A stretch of DNA of 46,920 nucleotides. It comes from Micrococcales bacterium. GTDB lineage: Bacteria > Actinomycetota > Actinomycetes > Actinomycetales > Microbacteriaceae. Positions 42,214 to 46,920 of this stretch are shown here, in pieces. The translations under genes were made by a program, and so were the position numbers. Position 1 is the stretch's first letter. Each line of letters opens with the position of its first letter. The DNA lies in contig JAHEDU010000004.1 of NCBI GenBank assembly GCA_024641015.1, positions 1-46,920 on the forward strand. The letters run 5' to 3'. Under the pieces are notes generated by a model. It saw nothing but the letters and a program-made list of their open reading frames with translations. It was not told where the DNA came from and searched no databases.

Positions 42214-43326
42214 GTGACGATTGAAACGCCCGAGACCCCCGCTCGCCCTCGACTGTCGACGAAGCGCAAGGTTGGTTTCGCGTTTCTCGCCGCGTCGGTT
42301 TTGGGTGCGGTCGGCTTGGCGGCGATTCCCGCGCCGTACGTGATCGAAATGCCCGGCCCGGTTTACGACACTCTGTCGACCGTGCAGGACACCGCGGGCA
42401 AGGACGTATCGCTGATTTCGATCGACGGAGCAGAGACGTACCCGACGGACGGCACGCTCTCGTTGCTCACGGTGTATGTCGCAGGATCACCTGATGACCA
42501 CCCGACGTGGCTTGATGTTGTCTCGGCGTGGTTCCGCCCGGATTACGCCGTCATCCCGATGGGTTTGATCTATGCGCCCGGCTCGACGCACCAGGACGAG
42601 GTGGACGCCGCCGCGATTCAGATGACGAATTCGCAGCAGGAGGCCGTCGCGGCCGCGATGACGAACCTGGGGATTTCGTACGACTCACAGATTGTTGTCG
42701 AAGACACAATGAAGGGGTACCCCGCGGTCGGCAAGTTGGAAAAGGGTGACGTGATCCTCACGGCGGATGGAAACCCGGTCGCCAACGTGTCTGACTTGCG
42801 CGCGGTGATCAAGGAAACCGGTGTCGGCGGTTCGGTTGAACTCGGCATCGAACGAAGCGGAAAGCCGTTGACCGTGTCGGTCGGTGTGGTCGCCAGCAAG
42901 CAGGACGCGTCGACCGCCGTCATCGGCGTCTACACGAGCGGCAAGTACCTCTTCCCGTTCGACGTTTCGATTCAGTTGTCGAACGTTGGCGGTTCGTCAG
43001 CCGGAATGATGTTCGCGCTGGGAATCATCGACGAGCTCACCCCCGGTCAGTTGAACGGTGGCGAAAACGTCGCCGGAACGGGCGAGATCACCGCTGCCGG
43101 CGAGGTCGGACCGATCGGTGGAATTGTCCAGAAGGCGTACGCCGCGCGCGACTCCGGGGCGAAATGGTTGCTCGTTCCCACGTCGAACTGTGACGACTTG
43201 TACGGGCACGTTCCGGACGGAATTCGCGAGATCCCGGTGAACACGTTGGACGATTCGCTCCGTGCGCTGAAAGTTATTGCGTCGGGCACGGGCACCGACA
43301 AGTTGCCGCACTGCCCGGCTCCGTAG
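42214..43326 (+). CDS. Membrane-anchored PDZ / Lon-like serine protease
   Basis: A 370-residue protease of the YlbL type. After a basic N-terminus, one membrane anchor (about 20-40) leads to an extracytoplasmic part. A PDZ domain (about 165-225, YPAVGKLEKGDVILTADG) precedes a Lon-type catalytic domain with the dyad Ser in GGSSAGMMFALG (S262) and Lys in GGIVQKAYAA (K307). The same gene order, PDZ protease then UPF0182, is found in M. tuberculosis (Rv3194c, Rv3193c). The GTG at 42214 replaces longer frames that run through the divergent gene. Confidence 0.9.
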   Translation: MTIETPETPARPRLSTKRKVGFAFLAASVLGAVGLAAIPAPYVIEMPGPVYDTLSTVQDTAGKDVSLISIDGAETYPTDGTLSLLTVYVAGSPDDHPTWLDVVSAWFRPDYAVIPMGLIYAPGSTHQDEVDAAAIQMTNSQQEAVAAAMTNLGISYDSQIVVEDTMKGYPAVGKLEKGDVILTADGNPVANVSDLRAVIKETGVGGSVELGIERSGKPLTVSVGVVASKQDASTAVIGVYTSGKYLFPFDVSIQLSNVGGSSAGMMFALGIIDELTPGQLNGGENVAGTGEITAAGEVGPIGGIVQKAYAARDSGAKWLLVPTSNCDDLYGHVPDGIREIPVNTLDDSLRALKVIASGTGTDKLPHCPAP

Positions 43327-43343
43327 CCCTCAGGTGGCGCGGG

Positions 43344-43349
43344 TAGACT
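43344..43349 (+). promoter_or_regulatory. -10 element of the UPF0182 gene
   Basis: TAGACT, with a start near 43356 and a short leader containing AAAGGAGG, 7 bases before the ATG at 43372. Confidence 0.5.
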
Positions 43350-43371
43350 CGCGTCAAAGGAGGCACTTGCT

Positions 43372-46200
43372 ATGACCACTTCCGCCACACAGCGTCGCCG
43401 TTCCCCTCTCGTCGTCACCGTCAGCATCCTCACGGTGTTGATCGCGATGTTCTTCCAGTTCGCGGCCGTCTTCGTCGACGTGCTCTGGTACCAGCAGACA
43501 GGGTTCCAATCCGTCCTCTTCACGCAGTGGGTCGCGATGGCTGCCGTCGGCGGTGCCGCGTTTGCGTTGACTGCCGGAACCGCGTGGTTGACGTTGTGGT
43601 TGTCGTACAAGTTCCGCCCGCTGACCGCGCGTTTGTCGGAAAGCGCCGAGCGCTACCGTGAAGCGATCCAGCCCATTCGCCGACTGATTCTGTGGGGCGG
43701 GCCGTTGCTCATCGGTGCGTTCACCGGCGCAACCGCCGCATCGCAGTGGCCGGTCGTCCTCCAGTTCCTCAACAAGACGCCGTTCGGGTCCACCGACCCC
43801 CAGTTCAATCTGGACCTGTCGTTCTTTGTCTACGACGTTCCGTTCTGGCTGTTTGTCATCGGAATCGTCGAGACCGCACTCGTTATCGCGTTCCTCGTCA
43901 CCGTCCTGACGGGCTTCCTGTACGGCGGCTTCCAGATCCTCGGTCGCCAGGTCGTCGTCTCGCGCGCTCTTCGCGTCCAGGCGTCGGTCGTGGCTGTCGC
44001 ATATCTCGCCGTGCTCGCCGCGCAGTTCTGGCTGAAGCAGTTCGAAACGCTCGTCACCCCGTCACAGGGATTTCTCGCGACCGGTGCCGGTTACACCGAG
44101 GTCAACGTCGATATCCCCGGTTACCAAATCCTCGCGGGCATCGCCGCGGTCGTCATCGTGTTCTTCGCCATCACCGCGGTGACCGGGCGCTGGCGTCTTC
44201 CGATTGTCGGAACCGCAATGCTCATCGTCTCGATGCTCGTTCTCGGCGGAGTCTCGTGGGTCGTTCAGCGATTCCAGGTCGATCCCAGCGCGCGAACGCT
44301 TGAATCGGAATACATCCAGCGCAACATCGACGGCACCCGACTCGGTTTCGGCCTTGCCGACGTCAACGAGGTGGAATACACCGCGACAACGACGGCCGAG
44401 CCCGGCGCCCTTCGCGCCGACGCCGAAACCACGGCGCACATTCGCATCATCGACCCGGCGCTCGTTCCCGACGCGTTCGCGCAGCTGGAACAGTTCCGCC
44501 AGTACTACAAGTTCCCCGAGCACCTCGATGTTGACCGGTACACGATCGACGGCAAGAAGCAGGACACAGTCCTCGCGGTTCGTGAACTGAACGCGGCCGG
44601 CTTGACCAGCTCGACCTGGTACAACGACCACATCGTGTACACCCACGGTTACGGTGTTGTCGCGGCTTACGGAAACAAGCGCAACGTGGACGGCCAGCCG
44701 ACGTTCCTCGAATCGGGAATTCCGGTGTCGGGAAACCTTGGCGAGTATGAACCGCGTATCTACTTCGGCGAAAACTCGACCGACTATTCCATCGTCGGTG
44801 CGAGCAGTTCGAGCGGACCGTTGGAGCTTGACTACCCGTCGGCGAACTCGACCAGCGATTCGGGCAACGCCAAGTACACCTTCGAGGGTGACGGCGGACC
44901 GAAGCTCGACAACATCTTCACTCGACTGATTTACGCGATGCACTTCCAGTCGGAGCAGATCCTGCTGTCGGACGCCATCACGAACGACTCGCAAATCCTG
45001 TACGACCGCCACCCGCTCGTGCGCGTCAACAAGGTTGCGCCGTACCTGACGCTTGACAACGACCCGTACCCCGCGGTCGTCGACGGCAAGGTGGTGTGGG
45101 TGGTCGACGGGTACACGACATCGAACGAGTTCCCGTACTCGACCAGTGTCGACATGAGCGAAGCGATCAAAGACACCTACACGACGAGCCCGCTCGTGCC
45201 GTCGGGGAACGTGAACTACATCCGCAACTCGGTCAAGGCAACCGTCGACGCGTATGACGGAACCGTCACTCTGTACGCGTGGGACACGACCGACCCGATC
45301 CTGACGACGTGGCAGAAGATCTTCCCGACGACGCTGAAGCCGGCGTCGGAAATGTCCGAGCAACTGTTGTCGCACATCCGTTACCCCTCAGACCTGTTCA
45401 AGGTTCAGCGCGAGGTTCTCGGCAGTTACCACGTCACCGATCCGGGAACGTTCTACTCGACCGAAGACACGTGGGTCACCCCGAACGACCCAGTGTCCGA
45501 CCCCAACGCGCCGACTCTGCAGCCGCCGTATTACTTGACGATGCAGATGCCGGGAGCCGAAGCCCCCGCGTTCTCGATCTATTCGACGTTCATCCCGAAG
45601 TCGACTGGCAAGGACGCTCGTAACGTTCTGTACGGTTACCTGTCGGCGAACTCGGATCCCGGTCCTGACTATGGCAAGTTGACGCTGTTGACGCTGCCCA
45701 AGCAGACGACGATTCCCGGACCGGGTCAGGTCCAGGCGCAGTTCGACTCGGACGCGACGGTCAGCCAGCAGCTCAACCTGTTGCGACAGGGAAAGACCGA
45801 GGTCATCCCCGGAAACCTGTTGACGCTTCCGGTCGGTGGCGGGCTTCTCTACGTTCAGCCGGTTTACGTCCGTTCAACGGGTGAAACGTCCTACCCGCTG
45901 CTTCGCAAGATCCTCGTCGCGTTCGGTGATTCGATTGCGTTCGAGGATTCGCTCGACGCGGCGCTCGACTCGCTGTTCGGAGGCAACTCGGGGGTCGTCA
46001 CGCCGACGGAACCCACCGACCCGAACAACCCGTCGACGGGCAAGCCTGTTTCGGCCGAGCTGGCGAAGGCACTCGCTGACGCGAAGAAGGCGTTGACCGA
46101 TCGTCAGGCGGCATACGCCAAGAACGACCTGGTTGCCGCGGCAGCCGCGGACGTTCGCCTCCAGCAGGCCCTGCAGACTGCGTACGAACTGTCGCGATAA
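43372..46200 (+). CDS. UPF0182 family membrane protein
   Basis: A 942-residue protein of the UPF0182 family, whose function is unknown. About seven membrane helices occupy the first 300 residues (VDVLWYQQTGFQSVLFTQW is a family hallmark). The rest is a large extracytoplasmic region with conserved segments such as FPEHLDVDRYTIDG and KVAPYLTLDNDPYP. Near residue 870 is a Pro/Thr-rich linker, then a C-terminal helix of Ala, Lys and Asp. AAAGGAGG precedes the ATG. Its TAA overlaps the ATG of the next gene by one base. Confidence 0.93.
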   Translation: MTTSATQRRRSPLVVTVSILTVLIAMFFQFAAVFVDVLWYQQTGFQSVLFTQWVAMAAVGGAAFALTAGTAWLTLWLSYKFRPLTARLSESAERYREAIQPIRRLILWGGPLLIGAFTGATAASQWPVVLQFLNKTPFGSTDPQFNLDLSFFVYDVPFWLFVIGIVETALVIAFLVTVLTGFLYGGFQILGRQVVVSRALRVQASVVAVAYLAVLAAQFWLKQFETLVTPSQGFLATGAGYTEVNVDIPGYQILAGIAAVVIVFFAITAVTGRWRLPIVGTAMLIVSMLVLGGVSWVVQRFQVDPSARTLESEYIQRNIDGTRLGFGLADVNEVEYTATTTAEPGALRADAETTAHIRIIDPALVPDAFAQLEQFRQYYKFPEHLDVDRYTIDGKKQDTVLAVRELNAAGLTSSTWYNDHIVYTHGYGVVAAYGNKRNVDGQPTFLESGIPVSGNLGEYEPRIYFGENSTDYSIVGASSSSGPLELDYPSANSTSDSGNAKYTFEGDGGPKLDNIFTRLIYAMHFQSEQILLSDAITNDSQILYDRHPLVRVNKVAPYLTLDNDPYPAVVDGKVVWVVDGYTTSNEFPYSTSVDMSEAIKDTYTTSPLVPSGNVNYIRNSVKATVDAYDGTVTLYAWDTTDPILTTWQKIFPTTLKPASEMSEQLLSHIRYPSDLFKVQREVLGSYHVTDPGTFYSTEDTWVTPNDPVSDPNAPTLQPPYYLTMQMPGAEAPAFSIYSTFIPKSTGKDARNVLYGYLSANSDPGPDYGKLTLLTLPKQTTIPGPGQVQAQFDSDATVSQQLNLLRQGKTEVIPGNLLTLPVGGGLLYVQPVYVRSTGETSYPLLRKILVAFGDSIAFEDSLDAALDSLFGGNSGVVTPTEPTDPNNPSTGKPVSAELAKALADAKKALTDRQAAYAKNDLVAAAAADVRLQQALQTAYELSR

Positions 46201-46920
46201 TGACCGCTGAAGTGACGACGAAGACCCGACTATTGGGGGTCTTCGTCGTCCTTGCGCGTGGCCTGTATTCCCTGTTCAAACTCGTTCCCGTTCGCGACAA
46301 GGTCACCTTCGTCAGCCGGCAACAGCGTTTCACGAGCATCGACTTCGAGTTGTTGGCGCAGCGGATTCGCACGTCGTCTCCGTCGACCGAAGTCGTCATC
46401 CTCAACCACCCGCTCGATCCCGCGATTCTGTACCCGTTCAAGGTGTGTATCGAGATGTTCCACATCGCCACCTCGCGGGCGGTCGTTGTTGACAGTTACA
46501 ACATCGTGGTGAGCGTGTTCGACCACAAGCCGCACCTGCGGATCGTTCAAATTTGGCACGCGCTAGGTGCGTTCAAGGCGTTCGGGCTCAAGGCGGTGGA
46601 CACCGCGGAAGGCAGCAGCCGTGCCGTCGCGTCGGTCATGCAGATGCACCGCAATTACACGTACGTCACCGCGGCCAGTGCGGCGACCGGGTCGACTTTC
46701 CAGGCCTGTTTCGGTGTGACACCTGAGCAGATTCTCATCGCGGGCTCGCCGCGCGTGGACTACCTTCAGGATCGAGAGCGCCAGGTCGAACAGCGCGCCG
46801 CACTTCGCCGCAAATACGGTGTCGCTGACGATCGCCAGGTCGTGCTCTTCGCCCCGACGTTCCGCAAGGGCAGCGCGTTGCCGCTCGCGGACCTCGTCAA
46901 CGTTTTCGACTTCGACCGAT
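46200..46920 (+). CDS. CDP-glycerol glycerophosphotransferase family, partial
   Basis: The first 240 residues of a protein that continues past the window edge. It resembles TagB/TagF-type enzymes that transfer glycerol phosphate to make wall teichoic acids. Family features visible are QIWHALGAFKAFG, AGSPRVDYL and VLFAPTFRKG. The N-terminal part has a membrane-associating stretch (LLGVFVVLARGLYSLFKL). The ATG overlaps the UPF0182 stop (TAATG), so the genes are coupled. The catalytic C-terminal half is outside the window, so enzyme class is inferred. Confidence 0.82.
   Translation, partial: MTAEVTTKTRLLGVFVVLARGLYSLFKLVPVRDKVTFVSRQQRFTSIDFELLAQRIRTSSPSTEVVILNHPLDPAILYPFKVCIEMFHIATSRAVVVDSYNIVVSVFDHKPHLRIVQIWHALGAFKAFGLKAVDTAEGSSRAVASVMQMHRNYTYVTAASAATGSTFQACFGVTPEQILIAGSPRVDYLQDRERQVEQRAALRRKYGVADDRQVVLFAPTFRKGSALPLADLVNVFDFDR

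Noticed and set aside
44062-45375. 437-codon open frame opposite the UPF0182 gene
   Set aside because: Antisense shadow, rich in Arg, Val and Asp, without domain or ribosome site.

Overview
The window looks like a chromosomal segment of a small-genome actinobacterium, most plausibly a member or relative of the Microbacteriaceae. The evidence is a moderately high GC content, short gene spacing, many GTG starts, actinobacterial families (DUF3117, DUF3107, AdnA/AdnB, a UPF0182 protein, an actinobacterial-type DapD, an LAxTG-anchored protein) and local gene orders also known from Mycobacterium. I see no phage, transposon, CRISPR array, rRNA or tRNA. The family is an inference; no rRNA is present to settle it.

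Layout. 92-3738: an SDR oxidoreductase divergent from a LysE-type exporter, a histone H1-like protein, a sortase-anchored surface protein, a small membrane protein and a lipoprotein. 3779-13890: a branched-chain amino acid and serine block, ilvD-ilvB-ilvN-ilvC, two small membrane proteins, serA, leuB, then ilvE. The 450-bp gap between leuB and ilvE holds a candidate 90-nt structured RNA with a strong terminator and, on the opposite strand, a 28-residue hydrophobic peptide with a good ribosome binding site. 13883-19046: membrane protein, 7Fe ferredoxin, dapC, gltA, and divergent dapD/dapE, which supply the succinylase branch of diaminopimelate and lysine synthesis. 19028-24852: a GT-C glycosyltransferase, DUF3117, an O-methyltransferase, tatB, a GSP17M-type protein, an MgtE_N/CBS protein, DUF1003 and Mrp. 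24835-30580: an M24 aminopeptidase, a PHP phosphoesterase, an ACC deaminase behind a DEAD-box helicase, a MiaE-like ferritin-fold protein and DUF3107. 30627-40113: adnA-adnB, a degenerate phosphotransferase, and a short uvrD2. 40049-46920: an E1-like protein, a Zincin_2 protein, a PDZ/Lon-like protease, a UPF0182 membrane protein, and the start of a CDP-glycerol glycerophosphotransferase cut by the window edge.

Two genome-wide habits stand out. First, sixteen genes have a TANNNT -10 hexamer exactly 6 (fourteen cases) or 7 (two cases) bases before the start codon and no Shine-Dalgarno sequence, which is the geometry of leaderless transcription. Second, convergent genes are packed end to end: three pairs share one CTAG as the stop codon of both genes, a fourth shares CTAA, and others abut or overlap. 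No large novel gene system is evident. The least explained parts are the leuB-ilvE intergenic RNA and peptide, the promoter and stop-codon architecture, and several degenerate or shortened enzymes (phosphotransferase, E1-like protein, UvrD2).
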